This document shows positions 15,016-23,499 of a stretch of 64,000 nucleotides of DNA, piece by piece. Each line of letters starts with the position of its first letter. Position 1 is the stretch's first letter. The position numbers and the translations under genes were made by a program. Source of the DNA: an uncultured Oscillospiraceae bacterium (GTDB lineage: Bacteria > Bacillota > Clostridia > Oscillospirales > Oscillospiraceae); contig CANQMW010000007.1 in NCBI GenBank assembly GCA_947625045.1, forward strand, positions 1 to 64,000, in the 5' to 3' direction. The notes under the pieces are model-generated. The model saw only the letters and a program-made list of their open reading frames with translations. It did no database searches and was not told where the DNA came from.

Positions 15016-15918
15016 TCACTTCCTATCTAAATGATACATCTCAAAGTACTCATCCATCTCCGCCCAAGCATCACAACAGCTACAGAGTGCTATTTCTCTG
15101 TATCGCTCTGCCATATGCAAATCTCTCAATCTTGATATTTGCTCACCGTTCCAAATATCAAATAAAGATTCTTCATTGCTATCACCCAGAAAAAGCCTGT
15201 TTTCATAGTCAAAGCAACATGCAGATACTATGCCGTTCCAATGAATTGTCATCTTATTCCACAAATCTGCACATGGAACTCTAGGCCTACCTAACACTGG
15301 ACTAAGATTATTACTAGCTAAATTTAGGCTTGGCATTTGGTTAGCCCATGTATATAAGCAAGAAATCTCCAAATCGCAGTCATATTTAGCCCATTTCTTC
15401 ATGAAACAATCTCGCTCTGCGTTATTTACATACATATCAATAAATTGCAGAACTACATGAACTCGATCATTATTACTAAGCAAATATTCTAAATTATCAT
15501 TTAGCTGATCCAAATCACCCCCGCATCTAATCAAATCATAAACTGTATTTGAATCACATGCATCGACTGAAACTATCAACTCATCCAAACCAACCTCATT
15601 CAACCTATGAACGGCATAGTCCGTTAATAGACTTCCATTTGTCGAGACAATGACTTTCGACTTTGTCCTTTCCTTACACCAGCGTATAAGAGTATATATC
15701 TCTGGATTCAAAAATGGTTCTCCCATCCAATACAATTGTACAACTTCAGCACTATCACTAATTTGATTCAAAATCGAATCATAGAGTTTCATTGACATAC
15801 ATCCAACGGGTTTATCTTGTGAAGCAATTGAATTCGGACAAATACTGCAATGGAAGTTACATTTATTCGTTGGCTCAATAACATAATATTTGGGGAGGGG
15901 GTAACGACTTTTCATCAT
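15016..15918 (-). CDS. radical SAM enzyme with SPASM domain
   Basis: A 300-residue radical SAM protein. The cluster motif CNFHCSIC lies near residues 18-25, followed by YWMGEPFLNP and the TNGSLL strand. The C-terminal ~80 residues form a SPASM-type Cys-rich domain (VPCADLW, SACCFDYENR, LCSCCDAW) that should hold an auxiliary 4Fe-4S cluster. The family includes peptide-modifying, epimerising and dehydrogenating enzymes. No precursor-peptide gene is evident nearby, so a small-molecule or sugar substrate is as likely. It directly abuts the GNAT gene upstream. Confidence 0.85.
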   Translation of the reverse strand: MMKSRYPLPKYYVIEPTNKCNFHCSICPNSIASQDKPVGCMSMKLYDSILNQISDSAEVVQLYWMGEPFLNPEIYTLIRWCKERTKSKVIVSTNGSLLTDYAVHRLNEVGLDELIVSVDACDSNTVYDLIRCGGDLDQLNDNLEYLLSNNDRVHVVLQFIDMYVNNAERDCFMKKWAKYDCDLEISCLYTWANQMPSLNLASNNLSPVLGRPRVPCADLWNKMTIHWNGIVSACCFDYENRLFLGDSNEESLFDIWNGEQISRLRDLHMAERYREIALCSCCDAWAEMDEYFEMYHLDRK

Positions 15919-16692
15919 CTACTCCATGCAATATACACTGCCAGAAAATGCAGTTTCAAATCCAAGTTCACGATACCATTTCTCTACCGTGCTTCCAGCC
16001 TCTGTCTGCAAAAATAACACTTCTCCTAATCTTCTACTCCATTCATATATACATGCATTAGTAACAGCAGTTCCGTATCCATGGCTTCTGCTATCAGACA
16101 AAGTCCCCACATTATATATACCGCCTTTTCCTTCTTCAATACAAAGTGTCGCAACTGACAAAGGAATGTTATTGCAATAGCAGATATAATGAATGAATTT
16201 CTCACTATTCGAAAAAGAACGAGTAAGCGCATCTATATATGTTTTATCAAGCTCACCATACGGCTGCTCTGGAGTTCTTTCACCACAATAAGCACTCATA
16301 AACACTCTAATAAAATCCTGTATTGTCTTATCATCACGCACTTGCCTAATAACCAGATCTTTTGCTTCCTGTCGTTGCTGTTTTGATTTATATACCATGA
16401 ACGATTCTTCAGACATCTTCACAAATCCATTATGTTTTAGGTATTCAATTGTATCCATCTGTTCCTTTTCATTAACTATATAAACTGACGGTGTTCTTCC
16501 TGAACTTAGAAAAGTACGCTTAATGCTTGGTAGTACATCTGTAAGATGTGTATTTTCTCTTAGAATTGCATAATTCCAAAAGCCATCGGTAATTATATCA
16601 CTCAAATAAGCAGTCCAATCCTCATAGTCTAAACAATGGTCAAAAAACATCCCTTCTTGTACCTTGTAATGCCATTTTAATAAATCATTCAT
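15919..16692 (-). CDS. GNAT-family N-acetyltransferase
   Basis: 257 residues. The GNAT fold is in the C-terminal half: IYNVGTLSDSRSHGYGTAVTNACI forms the acetyl-CoA-binding strand and loop, and YRELGFE is the usual terminal motif. The N-terminal half may be a degenerate second GNAT unit. AAGGAGGAT precedes the ATG. Being the first enzyme in the cassette and abutting the radical SAM gene, it probably acylates the same pathway intermediate. Confidence 0.75.
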   Translation of the reverse strand: MNDLLKWHYKVQEGMFFDHCLDYEDWTAYLSDIITDGFWNYAILRENTHLTDVLPSIKRTFLSSGRTPSVYIVNEKEQMDTIEYLKHNGFVKMSEESFMVYKSKQQRQEAKDLVIRQVRDDKTIQDFIRVFMSAYCGERTPEQPYGELDKTYIDALTRSFSNSEKFIHYICYCNNIPLSVATLCIEEGKGGIYNVGTLSDSRSHGYGTAVTNACIYEWSRRLGEVLFLQTEAGSTVEKWYRELGFETAFSGSVYCME

Positions 16693-16705
16693 AATACTAT
16701 CCTCC

Positions 16706-17299
16706 TTATTGCTTTATTAATGTTATAATAACTGAAACCATTGCTCCAATAATACTTATATATAACCCAGTCCAAAACTCTTTCCTTTTATTGTTTCTTA
16801 TGTGCCTTTCAACTTCACCACACCTTTGATATAACAATTCCAAATCTTCTTGGGCTCGAGTAATGTTATTCACCTTTAACGATTCGGATATTCTTTTGAA
16901 AATTTCTGCGCTTAAGTTTGAAACTTTAATATACGTATTTTTCCTTTTAATAGCGTCAATCAAGATATCTATCTTAAATAGTATGTTTTTCCTCTGTTCT
17001 TTTTGAATTTCTATTGCACGAAGCTTTGTCAGATCATTAAGCATCTCATTATAATTTATCTCTCCATCCATATAGTATAGTGGTTCGAAACTTTCAAGTA
17101 AATCTATAATTCTCTTTGTGCAATCAGGCTCACTATTCTCAACATTTGAGCTGAATAATAATTTTATAATTTTCTTCTTCCTTTTAAACACAAAAAATTT
17201 TTTGCTATGATTTGCCAGCAGATAGTAAAGATACCCTAATATGAACATAGCAGGGAATGAGTACTGGAAAACCTTTTTTAACATGTCTATTAACACCAT
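16706..17299 (-). CDS. membrane-anchored helical protein, unknown
   Basis: 197 residues. A hydrophobic segment lies near the N-terminus (FPAMFILGYLYYLL) and another at the C-terminus (LYISIIGAMVSVIITLI). Between them is a long charged helical region rich in Lys and Glu, likely a coiled coil on the cytoplasmic side. I do not recognise the family. Both ends in the membrane with a helical middle resemble sensor or signalling anchors. It is the first gene of the AT-rich cassette. Confidence 0.55.
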   Translation of the reverse strand: MVLIDMLKKVFQYSFPAMFILGYLYYLLANHSKKFFVFKRKKKIIKLLFSSNVENSEPDCTKRIIDLLESFEPLYYMDGEINYNEMLNDLTKLRAIEIQKEQRKNILFKIDILIDAIKRKNTYIKVSNLSAEIFKRISESLKVNNITRAQEDLELLYQRCGEVERHIRNNKRKEFWTGLYISIIGAMVSVIITLIKQ

Positions 17300-17371
17300 G
17301 CTTTCTCAATTTAACAAGCCGTCAATGACAACCACTTCCATCTTTTTGTATAACTAATCTTACCTCTTGTA

Positions 17372-17473
17372 TTACTTCGTCATACAAGTAAACATCTGGG
17401 GACAAATCATGAGGTTGTCATAGACGGGCAGGTACTGCTTCGACATGCCCTTGGTGATGGGTTGTATTCTCAT
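17372..17473 (-). pseudogene. rfbA 5' stub
   Basis: A 33-codon frame containing ITKGMSKQYLPVYDN, which matches the N-terminal substrate loop of glucose-1-phosphate thymidylyltransferase (compare [12 protein letters not shown] in the intact rfbA at 45966-46841). The sequence diverges after LPVYD. It marks a recombination junction at the end of the polysaccharide locus. Confidence 0.65.
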
Positions 17474-17519
17474 TCCATATCTCCTGGCCAAGATGACACT
17501 TCACATGTTCTTTACCTTT

Positions 17520-19391
17520 CTACAGTTCCTGTGCCGCCCTATCCAGCGCCACAGCGATGGTTTCATCCATGTCGTAATACTGATATTCCCCCAGCCGGCC
17601 GCCGAAAATCACATCCGGCCGCTCCTTCGCCAGGTCAAGATACTGCTCGTACAGCGCCAGGTTCCGCTCGTCGCTCACAGGATAAAAAGCCTCCCGCCCG
17701 GGCACCCACTCCCGGGGATATTCCCGGGTGATCACCGTCTTCGGGCTCTTCTGCCCCGACAGATGCTTGTGCTCGACGATCCGCGTATAGAGCGGCTTTT
17801 TCTCGCAGTAGTTCACCACCGCATGGCCCTGGGAGTCCTCCTGCTCCAGCGTCTCGGTCTCGAACCGCAGGCTCCGGTATTCCAGCTGCCCCAGCTCGTA
17901 CCCGAAGAACTCGTCTATGGGCCCGGTGTATACGGTCTTCTTCGCGATGTCCGGGAAGGCGTTCACCAGCTTTTCATAGCTCATCTCCGTCGCCGCCGGG
18001 ATGCCCTCCAAAAGCTTCTCTATGAGCCCGTTGTAGCCCCCCTCCGGGATGCCCTGGTGCTCATCCTCAAAGTACCGGTCGTCCTCTGTGAACCGCAGGG
18101 GGATGCGCTTGATGACGTCCGCCGGCAGGCTTTTGCAGGGCCGGCCCCACTGTTTCTCCGTGTAGCCTTTGATAAGCGTCTTGTACAGGTCCTTCCCTAC
18201 CAGCGCCAGCGCCTGCTCTTCCAGGTCCTTCGGCTCGTGGTCCAGCCTCGGCCGCTGGGACGCAAGCTTCTTTTTGGCCTCCTCCGGCGTCTTCACGCCC
18301 CACAGCTGCTCAAAGGTCTTCATATTGAAGGGCAGGGAATACTCCTTCTCCCCGCTCACCGCCATCACCCGGTGGGTATAGGGCCGGAAAGCGGTGAAGC
18401 GGTTCACATACTCCCACACCGCCTCGTTGTCCGTGTGGAAGATATGGGCGCCGTACTTGTGGACGGTAATGCCCTCTATGTCCTCGCAGGCCACGTTCCC
18501 GCCCAACTGGGGCCGTTTGTCGATGACGATGCATCTCTTGCCCTTGTCCGCCATCTCCCGGGCAAACACACTGCCGTAGAGGCCGCTGCCCACGATAAGG
18601 TAGTCGTACTTCTCGTTGAGCGCCGCCCATATGGCCCTGGCCTGGTCCAGCGTGACAGCCTTGTCCAGATACTGCTGATAAAGCCCGCATATTACCGCCG
18701 TGTCCCCATAGGCGATCTGCTCCCCATGCTCCAGCCACAGCACCTTCGTGCACAGCTCCTGCACCTGCGCAAGGGAATGGGACACCAATATCGTCGCCGC
18801 GCCCCGGGCGATGATCTCCCGCATCTTGGCTTCGCTCTTTTTTCGGAAAGCGCCGTCGCCGACCGACAGCACCTCGTCCAAGATGAGGATATCCGGCTGG
18901 ACCATGCTGGCGATGGAGAACGCCAGCCGGCTCTTCATGCCGCTGGAAAGCTGTTTGAAAGGCCTGTCCTGGAAATCATGCAGCTCAGCGAATTCGATGA
19001 TCTCGTCGTAGGTCTCATCCATAAACTTCCGGGTGTAGCCCAGCATAGCACCCCGGAGGTAGGCGTTTTCTTTTACCGTCAGCTCTCCGTCAAAGCCAGA
19101 GGCCAGTTCCAGCAGCGCCGCCACGTTCCCCCGCCTCTTCACCCGGCCTTCCGTGGGCTCCATGATGCCCGACACCGCCTTCAGAAGCGTGGATTTGCCC
19201 GCGCCGTTGCTGCCGATGATCCCCAGCATCTCCCCCTCATCCAGGGTGAAGGAGACGTCCTTGTCCGCCCAGAACTCGTTCACATGATAGTTGCGGGTCA
19301 GACGCCGCATCACATACTCTTTGAGCCCTATCTCCTTAAAGTCTCCCGTCATATACCGGATGGAGACGTTTTTCACTTCCAATACGCTCAT
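17520..19391 (-). CDS. polysaccharide-export ABC ATPase fused to UDP-galactopyranose mutase
   Basis: A 623-residue natural fusion. Residues 1-250 form a TagH/Wzt-type ABC ATPase (Walker A GSNGAGKST, signature LSSGMKSRL, Walker B ILILDEVLSVGD, H-loop LVSHS). Residues ~260-620 form a complete UDP-galactopyranose mutase: the FAD Rossmann motif IVGSGLYGSVFA, then GGNVACEDIEG, YGAHIFHTDN and the C-terminal GRLGEYQYYDMD. The mutase makes UDP-galactofuranose, so the polymer probably contains Galf. The fusion would place Galf synthesis at the exporter. The permease gene is 11 bp upstream in the same operon. The frame is continuous, with no stop between the halves. Confidence 0.9.
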   Translation of the reverse strand: MSVLEVKNVSIRYMTGDFKEIGLKEYVMRRLTRNYHVNEFWADKDVSFTLDEGEMLGIIGSNGAGKSTLLKAVSGIMEPTEGRVKRRGNVAALLELASGFDGELTVKENAYLRGAMLGYTRKFMDETYDEIIEFAELHDFQDRPFKQLSSGMKSRLAFSIASMVQPDILILDEVLSVGDGAFRKKSEAKMREIIARGAATILVSHSLAQVQELCTKVLWLEHGEQIAYGDTAVICGLYQQYLDKAVTLDQARAIWAALNEKYDYLIVGSGLYGSVFAREMADKGKRCIVIDKRPQLGGNVACEDIEGITVHKYGAHIFHTDNEAVWEYVNRFTAFRPYTHRVMAVSGEKEYSLPFNMKTFEQLWGVKTPEEAKKKLASQRPRLDHEPKDLEEQALALVGKDLYKTLIKGYTEKQWGRPCKSLPADVIKRIPLRFTEDDRYFEDEHQGIPEGGYNGLIEKLLEGIPAATEMSYEKLVNAFPDIAKKTVYTGPIDEFFGYELGQLEYRSLRFETETLEQEDSQGHAVVNYCEKKPLYTRIVEHKHLSGQKSPKTVITREYPREWVPGREAFYPVSDERNLALYEQYLDLAKERPDVIFGGRLGEYQYYDMDETIAVALDRAAQEL

Positions 19392-19401
19392 GCCGCCGAC
19401 C

Positions 19402-20169
19402 TCATACGTAGTACAGGAACCGGGTATTGTACTTCTTGTACATCACGCACCCGACCCCCAGCGCGATCGCCACATCCGCCGCCATCAGCAGGTGGAACCA
19501 TACCGAGGGAATGGTCGCCTCTATCACGATCTTACGGAAATAGCGGATGAACAGATACACCGGGTTCAAGAGAAATAGCTTCCGGGCCGTCTCCCCATAG
19601 CTGTCGATCTGATAGAAAATGGCCGACATGTACATCAGAAGCCGTACGAATACATCATAGAGATACTGGATATCCCGGAAAAAGATGTACATCGCCGAGA
19701 GGATCATCCCCACGCCGATGTTGAACAGGATGAGCATGCAGATGGGATATACGAGACACAGAAATTTCCAGGTGAACGCCAGGTGGTCGAATGCCACGAA
19801 GATAAAGAAGATCACCAGCGTCAGCAGAAAGCTGATGAAGGTCTGGACGTTCTTGGAAAGCAGGAACAGGTACTTGGGCACCGTCACCTTGGAGAATATC
19901 TTAGCGTTATCCATGAGCGCCCGCATGCCGGACTTGGTGGACTCGGAGTAGTAGTTGAACACCAGGTTGCCGCAGAAGAGATAGATGGTGTAATGGGGCG
20001 TGTTCCGGCCGAAGAAGTGGGTGAACACCAGCTTCATCACAAGCAGCATCAGCAGCGGAGACAAGAGGCTCCATCCCATCCCCAGCACCGTCCGCTTATA
20101 TTTCTTTTTAAAGTCCCGTTTCACCAGCTCCTCAAAGAGAAACCGGTGCTGGAGCAGCTTTCGGAACAT
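19402..20169 (-). CDS. ABC-2 type polysaccharide export permease (TagG/Wzm-like)
   Basis: 255 residues with about six membrane segments and the ABC-2 export family pattern: FKKKYKRTVLGMGWSLLSPLLMLLVM near the start, and LNPVYLFIRYFRKIV late. It pairs with the ABC-mutase fusion next door to export a lipid-linked polymer. The longer ORF would overlap the LDH-like gene. The ATG at 20169, with GGAG 9 bp upstream, is more plausible. Confidence 0.88.
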   Translation of the reverse strand: MFRKLLQHRFLFEELVKRDFKKKYKRTVLGMGWSLLSPLLMLLVMKLVFTHFFGRNTPHYTIYLFCGNLVFNYYSESTKSGMRALMDNAKIFSKVTVPKYLFLLSKNVQTFISFLLTLVIFFIFVAFDHLAFTWKFLCLVYPICMLILFNIGVGMILSAMYIFFRDIQYLYDVFVRLLMYMSAIFYQIDSYGETARKLFLLNPVYLFIRYFRKIVIEATIPSVWFHLLMAADVAIALGVGCVMYKKYNTRFLYYV

Positions 20170-20215
20170 GGGTCTTATCTCCACATATAAGTCTCTTGAG
20201 ACACAGTAAACAGAA

Positions 20216-21175
20216 CTATCGATCAAGCGTGTTTAGGATCGTTCTGACGTTTTCCACGGCGTCAAAAAAGCCCCTATATTCCTCCGGCGCCCAGCGCTCC
20301 CGTATGCGCTGCTGCACACCGCCGGGGCCGATGACCGAGGGGACCGACAGCGCCACGTCCCGCACCCCATGCTCTCCCATCAGCGGGGAACTTACGCACG
20401 CGATCGTGGGGCGCTGGTTGAGGATGGCGTCGGCAAGCTGGCAGACACATGTGGCGATGCCGTAGTGGGTCCTTCCCTTGGCACGGATGATCTCGGTGCC
20501 CATTCCCTTTGTCTTTCCCGCAAGCTCAGCACGGACCGCCTCGTCCCATGGGATGTCCGCCTCTCTGCAGTAGTCATCAACAGGGATGCCGCCCACCGTC
20601 ACCCGGCTCCACACCGGTACCTGGCCCTCGCCGTGTTCTCCCACCAGGTACCCCTGGACCACGCCGGTGCTCAGCCCCACATAGTCGGCGATGAAGCGGA
20701 CGAACCGGGAACTGTCCAAGATGCAGCCCGTGCCGAACACACGCCCGTTAGGAAGCCCCATCCACTGGCTCACCTTATACGTCAGGATGTCCACCGGGTT
20801 GGTGATCACCAGGACGGCCCCGCGGGTATAGTATTCTTGAATGTACCCTGTGACCTCCCGCAGGATGCGCACATTCTCCTCCGCCAGGTCCGCCCGTGTC
20901 TCGCCGGGCGCCCGGTTGCGGCCGGCCGCGATGACAATGAGATCACAGTCCGCGCAGTCGGAATAATCGCCGGCGTACAGGTCGGCGGTCCCCAGCATAG
21001 GGATGCCGTGGCGGATGTCCCACGCCTCGCCCTCCGCCTTGCTCCTGCTGCGGTCGATCAGCACGATTTCCCTGGCGATATCCCGCAGAGACAGCGCATA
21101 GGCCACCGTAGCGCCCACATAGCCCGCCCCGATGATAGCCACTTTTCGATTGCCCTGCGTGTAAGCCTTGGTCAA
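20216..21175 (-). CDS. LDH/MDH-family dehydrogenase with malate-type specificity residue
   Basis: A 319-residue NAD-dependent 2-hydroxyacid dehydrogenase of the lactate/malate family. It shows the GAGYVGATVA Rossmann motif, the substrate Arg in PGETRADL, ITNPVDILTY, and the catalytic His in GEHGEGQVPVWS. In lactate dehydrogenases residue 102 is Gln (NQKPGETR). Here it is Arg (NRAPGETR), the change known to switch Bacillus LDH to malate use. Its place between the export permease and LuxC suggests it serves substituent synthesis rather than fermentation. The physiological substrate is unknown: malate or oxaloacetate, or another dicarboxylic or bulky 2-ketoacid. Confidence 0.85.
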   Translation of the reverse strand: MTKAYTQGNRKVAIIGAGYVGATVAYALSLRDIAREIVLIDRSRSKAEGEAWDIRHGIPMLGTADLYAGDYSDCADCDLIVIAAGRNRAPGETRADLAEENVRILREVTGYIQEYYTRGAVLVITNPVDILTYKVSQWMGLPNGRVFGTGCILDSSRFVRFIADYVGLSTGVVQGYLVGEHGEGQVPVWSRVTVGGIPVDDYCREADIPWDEAVRAELAGKTKGMGTEIIRAKGRTHYGIATCVCQLADAILNQRPTIACVSSPLMGEHGVRDVALSVPSVIGPGGVQQRIRERWAPEEYRGFFDAVENVRTILNTLDR

Positions 21176-21212
21176 TGCCGGTTCCTCCCAACGGTCCGTT
21201 TCTGATCTTTGG

Positions 21213-22427
21213 TTATCCTACCGCCACCGTCCTTGTCAGCCGGCTCACCAGGTCGTACCCGTCCCAGATGAGGTCAAAGTCCATAGTCTTGCCGATGGGC
21301 ACGATGCGGTCTATCCCCCGGACGCCAGCCGCCAGCAGGGGACGGAGCATATCCTTGTCCCCCAGATAGGAGATGGTCTGACAGCGGTTATCGTCGCACA
21401 GCGGCGCCAGTTCCAAAATGTCGTTGCAGTCATACTCAAAGAAGTACCCGGAGTTGTCCTTCAGGTCCATGATGCCGCCGTCCAGGGCCGGCACATGGAC
21501 CCGCACCAGCAGATTGTCCTCATGGGGCTCCACCCGGATGCCCTCCCGACTCACCGCAGCCAGATACCCACTCGTCAGCTTATTGACGCCCTGGATGGAC
21601 TGGAACGTATACTTTTTGCGGACCAAGTCATGGAGCCGCCGCCAGAATTCCGACTTGGCCTCTTCCCTTTTGCCGCCTGTCCAAATGACCATCCGGGGGC
21701 TTGTGCAGGCATTCTGGTCGGTGAGATAAGTATCGTTATAAAAGTCCTGTGCGATGTGGTCCTTGTCCTCCCGGGCCAAGTAACCGTCGGCGTCGATCAC
21801 CGCCAGAGAGAACCGGTCGGCAAAGGTGACCTCGCTGCCTCTGGGCGGCAGGGGCGATTTGCGCACCTCCGCGATAGTGGCGTCGCCGCCCCATATAACG
21901 CGGGTATCGGCCATGGCGGAGAAGGCGTCATTGACGGCCTTGTCCCGGCCGTACCGCACCAGGCAGACCCGCCTTTTCATCTCCCCATACTCCGGCATAT
22001 CCAGCACGCTTTGGAGCGCCCGGTCGATTATGCCCACCTGGGGAAAATCCTTGCTGGGCACACGCACGATGTTGGCGTTGCCGGTCAGGAGCCCCGCCGT
22101 CAGGGAATAGGCATAGTTCACCGGCACATTGGAAGGGGCGATATGAAAGGCCACACCCCGGCCCAGGCGGACGTGCCCCTCCTCCCGGCAAAACCGCTCC
22201 TTCAGCTTTTTCGTGGAGGCGCCGCGTATCCAGAAGGCAAAGGTGACCACATCGGGATAGGCCTTCGCCTCCCGGTCCGCCAAAAGCACCTTCGCCGCCG
22301 CGTTCAGAAAGTCCAGGATACGCCCGTCAAAGGGCGGCAGCGCCGGCACGGCCGGCATGGCGGCGGCGATATCCGCGCTGCCTACCAGGTATGTGACGCC
22401 GGTCAGATCATGCAAATCTTGCCGCAT
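21213..22427 (-). CDS. LuxC-like acyl reductase, copy 1
   Basis: LuxC-family (PF05893) fatty-acyl/acyl-CoA reductase, about 404 aa, which reduces an enzyme-bound acyl thioester to an aldehyde with NADPH. The catalytic Cys lies in DQNACTSPR, and HIAPSNVPVNYAYSL plus GNANIVRVPSK form the nucleotide site. I use the ATG at 22427, since GGGGGTG is well spaced there. The ORF-track GTG is too close. It overlaps the partner LuxE gene by 20 bp. There are no luciferase genes, so the aldehyde is for biosynthesis. A second LuxE-LuxC pair lies at 26667-28935. Confidence 0.87.
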   Translation of the reverse strand: MRQDLHDLTGVTYLVGSADIAAAMPAVPALPPFDGRILDFLNAAAKVLLADREAKAYPDVVTFAFWIRGASTKKLKERFCREEGHVRLGRGVAFHIAPSNVPVNYAYSLTAGLLTGNANIVRVPSKDFPQVGIIDRALQSVLDMPEYGEMKRRVCLVRYGRDKAVNDAFSAMADTRVIWGGDATIAEVRKSPLPPRGSEVTFADRFSLAVIDADGYLAREDKDHIAQDFYNDTYLTDQNACTSPRMVIWTGGKREEAKSEFWRRLHDLVRKKYTFQSIQGVNKLTSGYLAAVSREGIRVEPHEDNLLVRVHVPALDGGIMDLKDNSGYFFEYDCNDILELAPLCDDNRCQTISYLGDKDMLRPLLAAGVRGIDRIVPIGKTMDFDLIWDGYDLVSRLTRTVAVG

Positions 22428-23499
22428 AGGTATCACTGCACCCCCGTATCTCCGCGTTTTTCAGCCGCCCGTTGATCTTGAAATACTTTCCCTTCCGCCC
22501 GCAGGGGCAGTCGTCCTCCCCCAGCAGCACACCCTCGTCCTCGGTCAGGAGAGAGTGGCCCGGATAGGACTCCGGGATGGTGGACACCACCTGGATGATG
22601 CCCGGCTCCCCCACTCCGCATACGCCGAAGTCAAGCGACCGGCGCATGATAACATCAGAGAAGACGCTGGCGTGGAGATGGCCGCACTCGCACTGCATAT
22701 AGATGCAGCCGGTCTGCTCCACCATGCCGTAGTAGTCGTGTATCCGGTCCAGGCCGCATACATCCCGCAGCCGGTCGTGAAACTCCTGAGGGCTCACCGC
22801 TTCGCTGGCCAGCTTTTTCCATCCGCCGCCGTGGATGAGGATGCCGCGGGAGAGGTCGAAGGTGACGCCCTGCTCCTTCAGCCGCACCAGCTCTTTATAA
22901 AAGTGCTGCCAGACCATAAAGGTGAAGCCGAAGAGAAGGACATCCTGCCCCTGAAACTTCTCCAGAAACGCCCGCAGGCCGTCCACGTCCAGGCGCATAT
23001 CGTCGTCCAGGGCGTATATCTTCCGGGCCCCGAAGATGGAAAAGCCCAGAATGCCGGCGCCCCGGGCGGAGAACATGTTCCGGTCCTTCACCACCGACGG
23101 GCAGTCCAGAATGATCATGGGCAGCCGGGAGGCGCCCAGAAAGTCCGAGACGATCTTCACCATGGTCTTCTGCTGGTTGGCGGAGGTAGTCCTGTCCAGG
23201 TATATCCTGGACACGGCCTGCCCCGTGGTGCCGGAGGACGTCATGGTCTTCACCACATCCTCCTGCGGCACGCTCCTGAGGCTCAGCTCCTTGAAAAGCC
23301 GCACCGGCAGAAACGGCAGGTCCTCATAGCCGGAGATGCTCCCGCTGTCATAGCCAACGCTGTCCAGCATCCGGCGGTATTCCGGGCAGTGAGCCAGGTG
23401 ATGCTCCGTCAGCCCAAGGAGCCTCTCCGTCAGAAGGGCATGTTTCTCCTCATGCCCCAGCGAATAGGGCGGTATCTGCAAAAGCTCCTCAAATGTCAT
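22408..23499 (-). CDS. LuxE-like acyl-protein synthetase, copy 1
   Basis: LuxE-family (PF04443) ligase, 363 aa, expected to activate a carboxylic acid with ATP and pass the acyl group to LuxC. The ATP-site motif is TSSGTTGQ near 88-95. YGMVEQTGCIY and CPCGRKGKY are later family blocks. The C-terminal Cys (EIRGCSDTYA) is placed like the acyl-accepting Cys of Vibrio LuxE. It overlaps LuxC downstream and the thioesterase gene upstream (11 bp), so the three are translationally linked. Confidence 0.87.
   Translation of the reverse strand: MTFEELLQIPPYSLGHEEKHALLTERLLGLTEHHLAHCPEYRRMLDSVGYDSGSISGYEDLPFLPVRLFKELSLRSVPQEDVVKTMTSSGTTGQAVSRIYLDRTTSANQQKTMVKIVSDFLGASRLPMIILDCPSVVKDRNMFSARGAGILGFSIFGARKIYALDDDMRLDVDGLRAFLEKFQGQDVLLFGFTFMVWQHFYKELVRLKEQGVTFDLSRGILIHGGGWKKLASEAVSPQEFHDRLRDVCGLDRIHDYYGMVEQTGCIYMQCECGHLHASVFSDVIMRRSLDFGVCGVGEPGIIQVVSTIPESYPGHSLLTEDEGVLLGEDDCPCGRKGKYFKINGRLKNAEIRGCSDTYAARFA

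Noticed and set aside
17300-17445. Short precursor-peptide gene for the radical SAM enzyme (frame ending VIQKDGSGCH)
   Set aside because: The frame has no start codon or ribosome site and follows a stop inside the rfbA stub. It is more likely junction debris.
17445-19550. 701-codon plus-strand ORF opposite the ABC-mutase gene
   Set aside because: High-GC antisense shadow: Arg/Leu/Pro/His-rich with no domain, while the opposite strand holds a motif-complete ABC ATPase and UDP-galactopyranose mutase.
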